From Thioalkalivibrio paradoxus (GTDB taxonomy: Bacteria; Pseudomonadota; Gammaproteobacteria; Ectothiorhodospirales; Ectothiorhodospiraceae), in the NCBI GenBank assembly GCA_011390565.1, contig JAABSC010000004.1, positions 1 to 64,000 on the forward strand: a stretch of DNA of 64,000 bases, read 5' to 3'. Made by a program: the position numbers and the translations under genes. This document shows, piece after piece, positions 8,781-19,120 of this stretch. Each line of letters starts with the position of its first letter. Position 1 is the first letter of the stretch. Under the pieces are notes generated by a model, which had not been told where the DNA came from, made no database searches, and was given only the letters and a program-made list of their open reading frames with translations.

Positions 8781-10216
8781 GTGGGACAGGAAATCGAAGA
8801 AGAACGCTTTACCCCCGAAGACCACGAGCGCTTCGGTCGCGCGCTGTCAGGGGAGACCGAACGGCTGGGGCACTGGCTGCGCGCGCAGGAACCCTCCCCT
8901 TCCCGGGCTCCAAGGCTGGGTTTCGAGATCGAAGCCTGGCTGATCGACCCCGAATGCCAGCCGCTACCGCGCAACGAGGCCTTTCTGGAAGCCTTCGACA
9001 ACCCGATGGCGACGGTGGAATTGGCCCAGTTCAACGTGGAACTCAACTCCAGCGTGTTTCACACCGGACCGGACTGCTATCACCAGATGATGACCGAGCT
9101 GGGCGCAACCCTGCACCGGGCCCGCGCCGCCGCCCATCGGGTCGGTGGCGATATCCTGCTCGCCGGGTCCCTGCCGACGCTGCTGCCGGAACATCTCGGG
9201 ATGCATCACATGTCGCGGCGCACCCGTTTCCGCGCCCTGAACGCCGCGGTGCTGGAGAGCCGGGGGCAACGCCCTCTGCGCCTGGACATCGAGGGACAGG
9301 AACATCTGCATCACGAACATTGCGGCGTGATGCTGGAAGCCGCCGCCACGTCGTTCCAGATTCACATAGAAACCGAGCCCACCACGGCCCACCGGGTCTA
9401 CAACGCCGCGCTGGCCGCGTCCGGGCCGGTGCTGGCGTGCGCGGGCAACACGCCGTTCGTGTTCGGCAAACGGCTGTGGGAGGAAACTCGAATCCCGTTG
9501 TTCGAACAGGCGGTGGAGGTGGGTGGTTTCGGGGGCTCCGCGCGCGGTCCCCTGCGACGCGTCACCTTCGGCAGCGGCTACCTGCGCGAAAGCATCCAGG
9601 AGAGTTTCGTCGAGAATCTCGAGCACTTCCCGGTGCTGCTCCCGGCCCGCCTCGCCGAGAATGATCCGCAGCTCCCGCACCTGCGCCTGCACAATGGCAC
9701 CATCTGGCGCTGGAACCGGCCGATTCTCGGGATCGAACCGGATGGCTCGTTCAACCTGCGTATCGAGCATCGCAGTCTTCCGGCCGGCCCCACCCTCACG
9801 GACATGCTCGCCAATGCCGCTTTCCTGCTGGGGCTGGTGGAAAGCCTGGTCGCCGAGGCCGGAAACGGCGCCGGCGAACTCCCGTTCGCGAATGCCCGCG
9901 ACAACTTCTACGCGGCCGCGCGGTTCGGACTCAACAGCCGGCTGCACTGGGCGGGCGAGAGCAATCGCCCCGCGCGACAACTGCTGCAACAGACCCTGCT
10001 GCCGCGGGCGGCCGAGGGCCTGCGGCGGCTCGAGGTCGATGGCAGCGAGTGCGATCACCTCCTCGGCATCATCGCCGCCCGCGTCGAAACGGGACAGACC
10101 GGCAGCGACTGGCAGCAGCGCTGGGTGGAGCGGCACGGTCGCGACATGGTTGCACTGACGAAGGCGTACCGGGCCTGCCAGGAGACCGGGCACCCGGTCC
10201 ACACCTGGAGCCTGTG

Positions 10217-10217
<1 letters not shown>
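8781..10217 (+). CDS. Glutamate-cysteine ligase (GCS2) family protein
   Basis: A 478-residue carboxylate-amine ligase of the GCS2 superfamily. LGFEIEAWLID near residue 48 gives the metal-binding glutamates typical of the family. The later HNGTIWRWNRP and FNLRIEHRSLPAGPT are typical ligase motifs. Members join an amino group to the gamma-carboxyl of glutamate at the cost of ATP. It may supply gamma-glutamylcysteine for the GshB at 43 kb, but the tight operon with an M14-type deacylase (1-base overlap) leaves room for a different product. The start is GTG at 8781. It is not the E. coli GshA type. Confidence 0.8.
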
Positions 10218-11269
<1,052 letters not shown>

Positions 11270-11287
11270 AGTCCCACGCGGCCGAGT

Positions 11288-11497
11288 TCAGTCGTCGCGC
11301 TCGACCCGTTCCAGCAGTTGCGCGAGACGGTCACCCTTGCGGTAGTTGGGCAGATCGCGCGCCATGTCGACAAGCGCACGCTCGCGAGCGTCCTCGGTGT
11401 CATACCAGCGAAAGGCTTCCCAGCCGGAACCGAGCAGGTGGGCCGCACTGAGCGTGCTTCCCTCGGGCAGCGTGATACGGATACCGTAACGTTTCAT
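11288..11497 (-). CDS. Small hypothetical protein, 69 aa
   Basis: A compact 69-residue soluble protein, MKRYGIRITLPEGSTL at the start and an acidic/basic mixed C-terminus (RLAQLLERVERDD). It has no cysteine, signal peptide or membrane segment. It contains the aromatic cluster GWEAFRWYDT. It lies alone between the M14 hydrolase (3' ends convergent) and the tRNA-Met gene, on the tRNA strand. I do not recognise the family; coherent amino-acid composition and an ATG start support a real gene. Confidence 0.6.
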   Translation of the reverse strand: MKRYGIRITLPEGSTLSAAHLLGSGWEAFRWYDTEDARERALVDMARDLPNYRKGDRLAQLLERVERDD

Positions 11498-11522
11498 CGG
11501 CGGGATCGCGGCGGGTGAGAGT

Positions 11523-11600
11523 TGGTGGCTACGCCCTGATTCGAACAGGGGACCCCATCATTATGAGTGATGTGCTCTAACCAGCTGAGCTACGTAGCCA
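11523..11600 (-). tRNA. tRNA-Met (anticodon CAT, elongator type)
   Basis: On the minus strand the sequence folds as a full cloverleaf: acceptor stem GGCTACG pairing with CGTAGCC, D-arm AGCTCAGCTGGTTAGAGC, anticodon loop CTCATAA, and T-arm with GTTCGAATC. CCA is encoded at 11523-11525. The sequence is close to E. coli elongator tRNA-Met. A CAT anticodon can also belong to tRNA-Ile2, but the D-arm and acceptor sequence favour methionine. Confidence 0.95.
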
Positions 11601-11659
11601 TGTGGGCTGCGAATTCTCGATTCCCGGTGGTCCAATGTCAAGCCGACGGACGTGGACCC

Positions 11660-11704
11660 CTAGTGGGCCATGCGGACAGTCCGGTGCCCGTGGAGCACCG
11701 CTAG
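11660..11704 (+). repeat. Dispersed repeat, copy 1 (CTAGTGGGCCATGCGG...)
   Basis: A 45-base element that begins and ends with CTAG. A related copy lies on the opposite strand at 42848-42889 and a short piece at 51486-51500. Copies 1 and 2 share AGTGGG, ATGCGG and the block CGGTGCCC-R-TGGAGCAC in the same order and spacing. Here it abuts the ferredoxin gene and supplies its stop codon. Confidence 0.6.
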
Positions 11705-12006
11705 ATGCGAAGGCGCTCGACGACCCGACCGTCGCGCAGGTGTTCTTCCAGGATCTCGTCGATGTCGCGCTCGTCCTGGTAGGTGTACCAGACGCCTTCC
11801 GGGTACACGACCGCCACGGGTCCCTCGTTGCAGCGGTCCAGGCAACCCGCGGTGTTCACCCGCACTTGCCCCTTGCCATGAATGCCCATCTCCTTGGCCC
11901 GGGCCTTGGCATAGGCGCGCAGTTCCGTGGCGCCATGATCCTCGCAGCAGTTGCCGTCCTCGCGGACGTTGTTGCAGAAAAAGATATGTCTTTGATAATA
12001 CGCCAT
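11701..12006 (-). CDS. Thioredoxin-fold [2Fe-2S] ferredoxin
   Basis: A 101-residue ferredoxin of the thioredoxin-like 2Fe-2S class. Cysteines occur in HIFFCNN, GNCCEDHG and TAGCLDRCNEGPV, and the late GVWYTY strand is characteristic of the family. It should be a soluble one-electron carrier. The frame is open further upstream, but the start at 12006 (MAYYQRH) has a strong GGAGGCG site and is where homology begins. Divergent from the GlcF-like gene. The stop codon lies in a dispersed repeat. Confidence 0.9.
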   Translation of the reverse strand: MAYYQRHIFFCNNVREDGNCCEDHGATELRAYAKARAKEMGIHGKGQVRVNTAGCLDRCNEGPVAVVYPEGVWYTYQDERDIDEILEEHLRDGRVVERLRI

Positions 12007-12144
12007 GTCGCCTCCGGGTTCTGGAGCCATCATACTGAGGACAACAGAACCGGCGCCAATCGCCGGCACCACCGATGGTGAATTCGGGCGGGTGTCCCGC
12101 GCAACGCCCGTCCCCGTGAGAGGACCTCCCCGAACCGAGACCCT

Positions 12145-13452
12145 ATGCACCCGGACACGACCTCAGCCGCCGCCATCTTCCGGAACCCCGCCGGGACAAA
12201 GGGCAAGGGCCGCTACGCCGCGGACCTCGAAGACGCCGATCGATGCGTCCATTGCGGCATGTGCCTGCCGCAGTGCCCAACTTATGTATTGCAGCGTGTC
12301 GAAGGTGACTCGCCCCGGGGGCGCCTGACGCTGATGCAAGGCCTCGCACAGGGGCAATTGCAGCCGGACAGCCCGACGCTGCGCAGGCACATCCAGGGAT
12401 GCCTGGGCTGCCGGTCCTGCGAGGTCGTGTGCCCGGCACGGGTTCCGTTCGGCGCCCTGATGGACCGCACACGCGCGATCCTGGCCGAGCGACCGGGAGG
12501 GTCGTCGCGGGTACGGGAGCATCTGTTCGGCCCGATCCGGAACCTGGCCCTGCGTCGGCGTTCGCTGCGCCGGACCGGGGCACTCGCGGCCCGCATGGCA
12601 CGGGCTCTGGGCCTGCGTCATCTCCTGCCCCGCTCGACGCGGCTCGGTCGGATGCTGCGTCACACGGCACCGGCGCTGGTGGCCGCACCCGAGCGGCCCA
12701 CCGGGAACGCCGGGAGAACGCCGGACGTGCGCCTGTTCACCGGTTGCATGGACGCCTTCTTCACTGGCCCGGATGCCGCGGCCGCGATCGACCTGCTCCA
12801 GAGGCTGGGTCTGGATGTGGACTTGCCCGCCGGCCAGGTCTGTTGCGGAGCGCTCGACCAGCACCTGGGGCGCCCGGCCGAGGCGACCGCGCTGCTGCAG
12901 GAGAACGCTCGGGCCTTCCCGGCCGCCGACACGCCGATTGTCGCACTGGACAGCGGCTGCGAGGCACAATTGTGCGAGCATGCGGACGCGGATTTTCGGG
13001 CACGCGTGACCAGCCTGACCGGGTTCCTGTCGCAGTTGCCGCTGGAGGATTTTGCCTGGCGCGAAGAACCCATACGGATCGCGCTGCACCTCCCCTGCAC
13101 CCTTCGCAACGTCACCCGCGAAACCGACGCCATCACGCGGTTGTTCCGAAGACTCCCGGGCGTGGAGGTGATGGCGGCTGTCCCGCCGAACAATTGCTGT
13201 GGCGCGGCCGGCACCGCGATGCTGACCCAGCCGGAGATCGCCGACACGCTGGGTCGGGAAACGCTCGACGCGCTCCAGGTTCACCGCCCCGATGTCATCG
13301 TCAGCCCGAACGTCGGGTGCAGCGTGCATCTGCGTGCGCTGCAGCAGGACTCGCCCGGCGCCCCGCGGCTGCTCTCCCCCGCGCGCTTTCTCTGCGAGCG
13401 GCTCGCACCGGCTGTGCCGCAACAAGGCCCGGACCGCCGTCTGCCGGGTTGA
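12145..13452 (+). CDS. glcF: GlcF-like iron-sulfur protein (glycolate oxidase subunit type)
   Basis: A 435-residue protein with two N-terminal [4Fe-4S] motifs (CVHCGMCLPQCPTY and CLGCRSCEVVCPARVP) and two C-terminal CCG domains (QVCCGALDQ and NNCCGAAGT). This is the layout of GlcF, the electron-transfer subunit of glycolate oxidase, and of related heterodisulfide-reductase-like subunits. No GlcD or GlcE flavoprotein is adjacent, so the partner is elsewhere or different. A link with the phosphoglycolate phosphatase at 21.5 kb (photorespiratory-type salvage in an autotroph) is plausible inference. The ATG at 12145 opens the frame. Confidence 0.82.
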   Translation: MHPDTTSAAAIFRNPAGTKGKGRYAADLEDADRCVHCGMCLPQCPTYVLQRVEGDSPRGRLTLMQGLAQGQLQPDSPTLRRHIQGCLGCRSCEVVCPARVPFGALMDRTRAILAERPGGSSRVREHLFGPIRNLALRRRSLRRTGALAARMARALGLRHLLPRSTRLGRMLRHTAPALVAAPERPTGNAGRTPDVRLFTGCMDAFFTGPDAAAAIDLLQRLGLDVDLPAGQVCCGALDQHLGRPAEATALLQENARAFPAADTPIVALDSGCEAQLCEHADADFRARVTSLTGFLSQLPLEDFAWREEPIRIALHLPCTLRNVTRETDAITRLFRRLPGVEVMAAVPPNNCCGAAGTAMLTQPEIADTLGRETLDALQVHRPDVIVSPNVGCSVHLRALQQDSPGAPRLLSPARFLCERLAPAVPQQGPDRRLPG

Positions 13453-13483
13453 AGGGGGCCGGCGCCTGTCCTAGGATGTTGCG

Positions 13484-14125
13484 ATGCGCAAACTTTCCCT
13501 TTTCGATGAACTGCTGAGCCAGGCCGACGCCTTCGTCAAGGTGACTTCGGGACACGCCCGCGCCACCGGCCGGCCGTCGCCGGGACGCGGCCTGCCGGAG
13601 CCTTTCCTGGAACAGGACGAACGGGACAGCGTCGGACGCCTGATGCGGGTCAACCATGCGGGCGAAATCGCCGCGCAGGGCCTGTACCAGGGCCAGATGC
13701 TGACCTCGCGGCGGCCCGAGGTGCGGAAACGGCTGGACCAGTCCGCACGCGAAGAGGGCGACCACCTGCACTGGTGTGCGGAGCGGCTGCACCAGATGGG
13801 TACCCACACGAGCCTGCTCGGACCTTTCTGGTATCTGGGTTCGCTGGCGATGGGTGCCGCGGCCGGTCTGGCCGGGGATCGCTACAGCCTTGGGTTCGTG
13901 GACGAAACCGAGCGCCAGGTGGAACGCCATATCGACGACCATCTGCAGCGTCTTCCGGCGACGGACAACGTATCCGCGGCAATCCTGCTGCAGATGAAAC
14001 ACGAAGAGGTGGAACACGGGGCCAAGGCGATGGAACTGGGCGGCGCGCCGCTTCCCTGGCCGATCCGTCGCCTGCTGATGCCGGCCGTGTCGGGCGTGAT
14101 GACGCGGACCGCCTACTGGGTGTAA
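13484..14125 (+). CDS. coq7: 2-polyprenyl-3-methyl-6-methoxy-benzoquinol hydroxylase Coq7
   Basis: A 213-residue ferritin-like di-iron monooxygenase that adds the C6 hydroxyl in ubiquinone synthesis. The di-iron ligands appear in order: VNHAGEIAAQ, EEGDHLHW, GFVDETERQ and MKHEEVEHG. Two membrane-associated hydrophobic stretches (about 110-130) match the family. Length is normal. It follows the GlcF-like gene by 31 bases and converges with speD. Presence of Coq7 implies aerobic ubiquinone synthesis. Confidence 0.95.
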   Translation: MRKLSLFDELLSQADAFVKVTSGHARATGRPSPGRGLPEPFLEQDERDSVGRLMRVNHAGEIAAQGLYQGQMLTSRRPEVRKRLDQSAREEGDHLHWCAERLHQMGTHTSLLGPFWYLGSLAMGAAAGLAGDRYSLGFVDETERQVERHIDDHLQRLPATDNVSAAILLQMKHEEVEHGAKAMELGGAPLPWPIRRLLMPAVSGVMTRTAYWV

Positions 14126-14132
14126 TCGGCGC

Positions 14133-14945
14133 TCAGATCGTGCCGGTCATGTTCTTGCCGTAGAAGATTTCCATCATCTCCCGCTTCAGCAGCTTCGAGA
14201 TGCGCGCCGCTTCGCGCGCCGGGTAGTCCTCCTTGCCCAGCCCGAACATGTAGTTGTCCAGGTCGAAATCCTTCAGCACCATCTTGGTGTGAAACAGGTA
14301 CTCCTGGTACACGTTCACATCGACCATCTGGTACTTGTCCTTCGTGTCTCGGGACAGGAATTCCTGGATCGAGTTGATCTTGTGGTCGATGAAGTGCTTC
14401 TTGCCGCGGATGTCCCGGGTGAAGCCGCGGACGCGGTAGTCCATGATCACGATGTCGGACTCGAAGCTGTGGATCAGGTAGTTCAGTGCGCGCAGCGGGG
14501 AGATGCGCCCGCAGGTCGATACGTCGATGTCGGCGCGGAAGGTGGCGATGCCGCCCTCGGGGTGCGATTCGGGATAGGTGTGTACGGTGATGTGGCTCTT
14601 GTCGAGATGCGCGAGTACCGTCTCCGGCAGGGGTCCGGGACCCTCCGTGTAGCCGATCTTCTCGGTCGCCACCGGCTCCTCGGAAATGAGCATGGTCACC
14701 GACGCGCCCTGGGGATCGTAGTCCTGGCGCGAGATATCGAGGATGTTGGCGCCGATCAGTTGCGCGACGTCGCTCAGGATCTGGGTCAGGCGCGCGGCAT
14801 TGTAGGCCTCGTCGATGTACGTGATGTACTCGTTCCGATGCCGTTCACCCGCGGCGTAGCAGATGTCGTAGATATTGAAGCTCAGGCTCTTGGTCAGGTT
14901 GTTGAACCCGTGGAGCTTGATGCGCTTGTCGTGCCGAGCCAGCAT
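14133..14945 (-). CDS. speD: S-adenosylmethionine decarboxylase proenzyme
   Basis: A 270-residue class 1A AdoMet decarboxylase of the E. coli type. It makes decarboxylated AdoMet, the aminopropyl donor for SpeE. The self-cleavage site is visible in [13 protein letters not shown], where the chain splits before the serine to generate the pyruvoyl cofactor. [16 protein letters not shown] carries the conserved active-site cysteine. Length agrees with E. coli SpeD (264). It is separated from speA/speE by 12 kb, so polyamine synthesis is not one operon. It converges with coq7 with only seven bases between stop codons. Confidence 0.96.
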   Translation of the reverse strand: MLARHDKRIKLHGFNNLTKSLSFNIYDICYAAGERHRNEYITYIDEAYNAARLTQILSDVAQLIGANILDISRQDYDPQGASVTMLISEEPVATEKIGYTEGPGPLPETVLAHLDKSHITVHTYPESHPEGGIATFRADIDVSTCGRISPLRALNYLIHSFESDIVIMDYRVRGFTRDIRGKKHFIDHKINSIQEFLSRDTKDKYQMVDVNVYQEYLFHTKMVLKDFDLDNYMFGLGKEDYPAREAARISKLLKREMMEIFYGKNMTGTI

Positions 14946-15030
14946 GGCGTTCTCCTCCAGCCCCGACCAAAAGAGCGGCGAATTGTAGACCCCTTGTCAC
15001 GGGAGTCAACGCCGCCGGGGTCGAGGTGGA

Positions 15031-15486
15031 TCAGGTCTCGCCCGCAGTCTGCGCCGATGCGCGCGGGGCCGGACCCTCGATGATCTCGAAGTCGTGCGTG
15101 ATACTGGCGCTCGCGCCCAGCATCATCGACGCCGAGCAGTAGCGGGTGGCGGAGAGTTCCACGGCCCGCGCGACCTGCTTCTCGGCGAGTCCGGTGCCGT
15201 AGACCCTGAAGTGCACGGCGATTTCGGTGAACACCTTCGGCACCTTCTCCGAACGCACCGCCTCCATGAGCACTTCACAGTCGAGAACCGGCTGGCGGGC
15301 CTTCTTCAGAATCGCGATCACATCAAAGCCGGTACAGCCACCGAGGCCGAGCAGCAGCATTTCCATGGGCCGCGGACCGAGATTGCGTCCGCCGAACTCC
15401 GGAGCCCCGTCCATCACGACCGCATGCCCCGTCTCGGTTTCACCGACGAAGGCCATGCCGTCCAGCCACTTCACTCGAGCCTGCAT
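15031..15486 (-). CDS. OsmC family protein
   Basis: A 151-residue OsmC/YhfA-type protein. The two reactive cysteines of the family are visible in GLGGCTGFDV and TRYCSASMM, the pair that reduces organic hydroperoxides in OsmC/Ohr. The N-terminal strand sequence MQARVKWLDGMAFVGET matches the YhfA branch. It is likely soluble and may act in peroxide or sulfur-species detoxification; branch members are not all proven peroxidases. It lies between trpC and speD on the same strand with 70-90 base gaps. Confidence 0.85.
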   Translation of the reverse strand: MQARVKWLDGMAFVGETETGHAVVMDGAPEFGGRNLGPRPMEMLLLGLGGCTGFDVIAILKKARQPVLDCEVLMEAVRSEKVPKVFTEIAVHFRVYGTGLAEKQVARAVELSATRYCSASMMLGASASITHDFEIIEGPAPRASAQTAGET

Positions 15487-15560
15487 ACCCGGTCCTCAGC
15501 GTTGGGTGGAGCGCACACTCTAACGGGGAAACGAGCGGGGGACCATCGCCGCGTCGGCCC

Positions 15561-16403
15561 TCAGGAGACCGCCGGCGGGACCGGGGACGCGAACAGGCGG
15601 GTCAACGCGGCGCCCGGGTCATCGGCACGCATGAAAGCCTCGCCAACCAGAAAGGCGTGAACGTCGGCCGCGCGCATGCGTTCGACGTCGCCGGGCGCCA
15701 GGATCCCGCTCTCGGTGACCAGCAGCACGCCCCCGGGCACGCTCGCGCGCAGATCCAGAGTGGTTTCGAGACGCGTCTCGAAACTGCGCAGGTCGCGATT
15801 GTTGATGCCGATCATCGCGGCGTCCAGGTCCAGCGCACGCTCGAGTTCTTCGCCGTCATGCACCTCGACCAGCACGTCCATCCCGAGACTCGACGCCAGC
15901 CGGTGAAGCTCGGACAACTCGGCATCGTCCAGTGCGGCGACGATCAGCAGGATGCAGTCGGCATCGAGGGCGCGAGCCTCGTAGACCTGGTAGGGGTCGA
16001 TCACGAAGTCCTTACGCAGAACCGGCAACGGGCAGGCGGCGCGGGCCTCGCGCAGGTAGGCATCGGCGCCCTGGAAGAAATCGACGTCGGTCAGCACGGA
16101 CAGGCAGGCGGCGCCATGTTCGGCGTAGCTGCGCGCAATCGCCGCGGGATCGAACTCCGGGCGCAGCAGGCCCTTGCTCGGGCTCGCTTTCTTGATCTCG
16201 GCGATGACCGCGGCTTCGCCCTGCCCGATACGATCAAGCAACGCGGCCATGAAGCCACGCGGAGGCTCGGCGATGTCGGCGAGCGCCGACACCTCGCGCC
16301 GGGGGAGCGTGCGCTGCCGCTGCGCGACTTCTTCCCGCTTGCGGGCCAGGATCCGTTGCAGGACATCCGAACCGCCGCCGGTCGGAGCGTTCAGCCCTGC
16401 CAC
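15561..16403 (-). CDS. trpC: Indole-3-glycerol phosphate synthase
   Basis: A 280-residue TIM-barrel enzyme that closes the indole ring in tryptophan synthesis. Seen motifs include [12 protein letters not shown] with the catalytic lysine, [32 protein letters not shown] and VTESGI. The start is GTG at 16403 and overlaps the end of trpD by 13 bases, so translation is coupled. There is no fused TrpF domain (length is that of TrpC alone). Last gene of the trpG-trpD-trpC unit. Confidence 0.96.
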   Translation of the reverse strand: MAGLNAPTGGGSDVLQRILARKREEVAQRQRTLPRREVSALADIAEPPRGFMAALLDRIGQGEAAVIAEIKKASPSKGLLRPEFDPAAIARSYAEHGAACLSVLTDVDFFQGADAYLREARAACPLPVLRKDFVIDPYQVYEARALDADCILLIVAALDDAELSELHRLASSLGMDVLVEVHDGEELERALDLDAAMIGINNRDLRSFETRLETTLDLRASVPGGVLLVTESGILAPGDVERMRAADVHAFLVGEAFMRADDPGAALTRLFASPVPPAVS

Positions 16404-17422
16404 GGCGGGAGTTCCTGCGTCAGTTCGACCAGTTGCCGCAGCCGGTCGGCCGCCGCTCCGCTGTCGATGGCCCGGGCCGCGCCAAGCACACCTTCGGCAT
16501 GGCTGCCCGCATAGCCGCCCACGTACAGCGCCGCGCCGGCGTTCAGCAACACGATGTCGCGTGCGGCCCCGTTCTCGCCCGCGAAGACGGCTCGTATCAT
16601 CGCCGCCGAAGCGTCCACGCTATCGACACGGATACTGTCCAGCGGCGCCAGGGCGAGGCCCAGATCCTCCGGAACCACCGTGTATTCGCGGATCGAACCG
16701 TCGCGGAGCTCGGCCACGTGGGTCGGTGCCGAGATGCTGATCTCGTCCAGACCGTCCTCGGCATGCACCACCAGCACGTGCCGGCTGCCCAGCTTCTGCA
16801 GGGCCTCCGCGAGGGGGCGCACCCACTGCCGCGCGAATACGCCCAGCACCTGGTTCGGCGCTCCGGCCGGATTCGTCAGCGGTCCGAGCACGTTGAAGAT
16901 GGTCCGCACGCCCAGCTCGCGCCGCGGCCCGATGGCGTGGCGCATGGCCCCGTGATGGGAGGGCGCGAACAGGAAGCCGACGCCCACCCGTTCGATGCAG
17001 GTGGCCACGCCCTCCGGCGCGATACCGAGACGCACGCCAAGACTCTCGAGCACGTCCGCACTGCCGGAGCGGGAAGAGACCGAACGGTTGCCATGCTTGG
17101 CCACACGGGCGCCCGCAGCGGCCGCGACCAGCGCGGACGCCGTGGACACGTTGAAGGTGCCGGACGCATCGCCGCCGGTGCCACAGGTATCGACCAGGCC
17201 GTCGGTGGCGACCTCGACCCGGGTCGCAAGCTCGCGCATCACCTGGGCGGCGGCGACGATCTCCTCCGAGGTCTCCCCTTTCATCCGAAGCGCCACCAGG
17301 AGAGCCCCGATCTGCGCCTGCGTGGCCTGCCCGGTCATCACCGCGCGCATCACCGAGACCATCGACCCGGCATCCAGATTCCTCCGCTCGATCAAAGCGG
17401 CGATTGCTTCCTGTATGGTCAC
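16391..17422 (-). CDS. trpD: Anthranilate phosphoribosyltransferase
   Basis: A 343-residue class-III phosphoribosyltransferase. It joins anthranilate to PRPP. The PRPP-binding motif [18 protein letters not shown] is clear, with the later [18 protein letters not shown]. It is a single-domain TrpD without a fused glutaminase, consistent with a separate trpG 130 bases upstream. Length is typical. It overlaps trpC. Confidence 0.97.
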   Translation of the reverse strand: MTIQEAIAALIERRNLDAGSMVSVMRAVMTGQATQAQIGALLVALRMKGETSEEIVAAAQVMRELATRVEVATDGLVDTCGTGGDASGTFNVSTASALVAAAAGARVAKHGNRSVSSRSGSADVLESLGVRLGIAPEGVATCIERVGVGFLFAPSHHGAMRHAIGPRRELGVRTIFNVLGPLTNPAGAPNQVLGVFARQWVRPLAEALQKLGSRHVLVVHAEDGLDEISISAPTHVAELRDGSIREYTVVPEDLGLALAPLDSIRVDSVDASAAMIRAVFAGENGAARDIVLLNAGAALYVGGYAGSHAEGVLGAARAIDSGAAADRLRQLVELTQELPPWQG

Positions 17423-17552
17423 CCGCCTACCCCTGTACGTCCGTGGAATGCGTTTTTCGCGCCCGACAGTCTACCGCCCGCGGCACCGGCATACGAGTCA
17501 TCTGCTGGAGGCCGGGACCGATTCCAGACCTGGCTGCGGAATGCCGCTCCCG

Positions 17553-18146
17553 TCACGCGGCGAGGGGCAGGCGCTTCAGGAAGTTCCCGAGCAGCTCATG
17601 ACCCTGGCGGGTCAGGATGGACTCCGGATGAAACTGCACACCCTCCACCATCAGGCTCCTGTGACGCACACCCATGATCTCGTCGAGGCCACCCGACGCG
17701 TCCTGGGTCCAGGCGGTCACTTCCAGGCACTCGGGGAGGGTCTGCTGCTCGATCACCAGTGAATGGTACCGGGTCGCTTCAAACGGATTGTCGAGGCCCT
17801 CGAACACACCCTGGTTGGCGTGAAACATCATCGACGTCTTGCCGTGCATGATCGCCTTCGCGTGCACGATCTTGCCGCCGAACGCCTGCCCGATGGCCTG
17901 ATGACCCAGGCATACCCCCAGGATCGGGATGTCGCCGGCGAACGCGCGGATGACCTCGAGCGAGACGCCGGCCTCATTCGGCGTACAGGGACCGGGCGAG
18001 ATGACGATCCCCGCGGGCGCGAGGCTGCGCACGCCGGCGACGTCGATGCGATCGTTACGGTGCACCTCCACCTCGGCCCCCAGCTCGCCCAGGTACTGCA
18101 CGAGGTTGAAGGTGAAGGAGTCGTAATTGTCGATCATCAGGATCAT
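17553..18146 (-). CDS. trpG: Anthranilate / aminodeoxychorismate synthase glutaminase subunit
   Basis: A 197-residue class-I glutamine amidotransferase that supplies ammonia to TrpE. The nucleophile is the cysteine in [10 protein letters not shown]; the His/Glu partners are in VQFHPESI. The start at 18146 ([14 protein letters not shown]) matches the family N-terminus; the frame is open further upstream but without homology. It may also serve PabB for folate, as in many bacteria. TrpE is not adjacent: about 1.8 kb with an IscR-like gene and a hydrolase lies between. Confidence 0.95.
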   Translation of the reverse strand: MILMIDNYDSFTFNLVQYLGELGAEVEVHRNDRIDVAGVRSLAPAGIVISPGPCTPNEAGVSLEVIRAFAGDIPILGVCLGHQAIGQAFGGKIVHAKAIMHGKTSMMFHANQGVFEGLDNPFEATRYHSLVIEQQTLPECLEVTAWTQDASGGLDEIMGVRHRSLMVEGVQFHPESILTRQGHELLGNFLKRLPLAA

Positions 18147-18282
18147 GTTTCGGCTGCCCCGGTCTGCTGCGCTGTCTCGGCCACGCGGCAACGAACGCCG
18201 CGTCGATCGCGCTGATGATACCGGGCATTGGCGCTGCCGAACCACCGCCGGACCGAATCGGCCCGGTTAACGTTAAAAACCA

Positions 18283-18367
18283 GCCACGGAAAATACGGAA
18301 GGACACGGACATTATGGGAAACGATAAGGAATCCAGGCTCGTTCCGTGTGTTTCCGTGTTTTCCGTG
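18283..18367. repeat. CACGGAA-type inverted repeat, copy 1
   Basis: The arm CCACGGAAAATACGGAAGG with ACACGG just after it (18283-18308) faces GTGTTTCCGTGTTTTCCGTGG (ending 18367) across about 35 bases. Each arm is built of two or three CACGGAA heptamers. A second copy is at 57786-57864. It occupies the gap between trpG and the iscR-like gene (18147-18592), which otherwise holds only that gene's promoter. Similar CACGGAA strings occur widely between genes of many bacteria. Confidence 0.75.
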
Positions 18368-18526
18368 GTTCGCCTTTTCATCGGCAGGGGACTCGGATCC
18401 CGAGGATACCCGCCCGCAGATCGCGTCGTTAAGGCGCGCCGCGCGAACCAACCGACTGCGTCGGGATCATAAAGGGATGCGTGCGAGGACACCGGTTGCG
18501 GGGGATTCCACAATCCGGCCTGTCTT

Positions 18527-18560
18527 ATTCTTGACTAATTTGCTCAGGCTTTGCTTTAAT
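18527..18560 (+). promoter_or_regulatory. Promoter of the iscR-like gene with an IscR type-1-like site
   Basis: TTGACT at 18531-18536 and TTTAAT at 18555-18560 are separated by 18 bases, a good sigma-70 promoter 33 bases before the ATG. The same stretch (18527-18551) resembles the type-1 IscR operator: CTTGACT-AATTT-GCTC-AGG. The left half fits well, the right half partly. This suggests autoregulation by the encoded Rrf2 protein. Confidence 0.6.
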
Positions 18561-18592
18561 GGCCTCACGCACCCGATGCTAAGGAGTTCATC

Positions 18593-19072
18593 ATGAAGCT
18601 ATCCACGAAGGGCCGGTTCGCAATCACCGCGATGATGGACATCGCCATCCACGAGCGCAGCGGCCCCGTCACCCTGGTCGGTATTTCGGAGCGCCAGGGA
18701 ATTTCCATGTCCTACCTGGAGCAGATGTTCGCCAAGCTGCGCAAGGGCGGGCTGGTGGAAGGAATCCGCGGTCCTGGCGGCGGTTACCGCCTGGCACGTC
18801 GCCCGGAGCGCGTCAGCGTGGCCGATATCATCGACGCCCTTGGCGACACGATGAACCTGAACCGCCTGAAGCAGCACACTGGGGAGATCGAGGAAGAGCC
18901 GCCGTTGACGGAACAGCTCTGGCAGGAATTCGACCAGAAACTGCACGATTTCCTCGACGGCATCACGCTCGACCAGTTCGCGAATCACCCGCAGGTCCAG
19001 AAGGTGATGGGCAAGCCGGACGTCCGTCAGTACCGTCCGCGGCACCACTTCATTTTCAACCACGCGGCTTGA
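18593..19072 (+). CDS. IscR-like Rrf2 family regulator lacking cluster cysteines
   Basis: A 159-residue Rrf2 protein with a near-complete IscR winged helix: STKGRFAITAMMDIA, ISERQGISMSYLEQMF and IRGPGGGYRLARRPE. IscR normally ligates a [2Fe-2S] cluster through three cysteines at about 92-104; this protein has no cysteine at all, and that region reads LKQHTGEIEEEPP. It can therefore resemble apo-IscR, binding DNA independent of a cluster, or sense something else. The histidine-rich tail RPRHHFIFNHAA is notable. No isc genes follow. Start ATG at 18593 with GGAG upstream. Confidence 0.9.
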   Translation: MKLSTKGRFAITAMMDIAIHERSGPVTLVGISERQGISMSYLEQMFAKLRKGGLVEGIRGPGGGYRLARRPERVSVADIIDALGDTMNLNRLKQHTGEIEEEPPLTEQLWQEFDQKLHDFLDGITLDQFANHPQVQKVMGKPDVRQYRPRHHFIFNHAA

Positions 19073-19079
19073 GACGGCA

Positions 19080-19110
19080 CTCCGGCCCCCCAGCGATGGG
19101 GAGGCCGGAG
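19080..19110. terminator. Strong hairpin between convergent genes
   Basis: CTCCGGCC at 19080 pairs with GGCCGGAG ending 19110, with further pairing of the C-run to TGGGG inside. It lies eight bases after the iscR-like stop and just before the stop of the minus-strand hydrolase. There is no T tract on either side, so it is either a weak terminator or an RNA 3'-end stabiliser. Confidence 0.5.
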
Positions 19111-19120
19111 ACGGCTGGAT

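Noticed and set aside
12163..13425. A 420-residue minus-strand frame opposite the GlcF-like gene
   Set aside because: It has no recognisable motif, while the plus strand has complete 4Fe-4S and CCG motifs.
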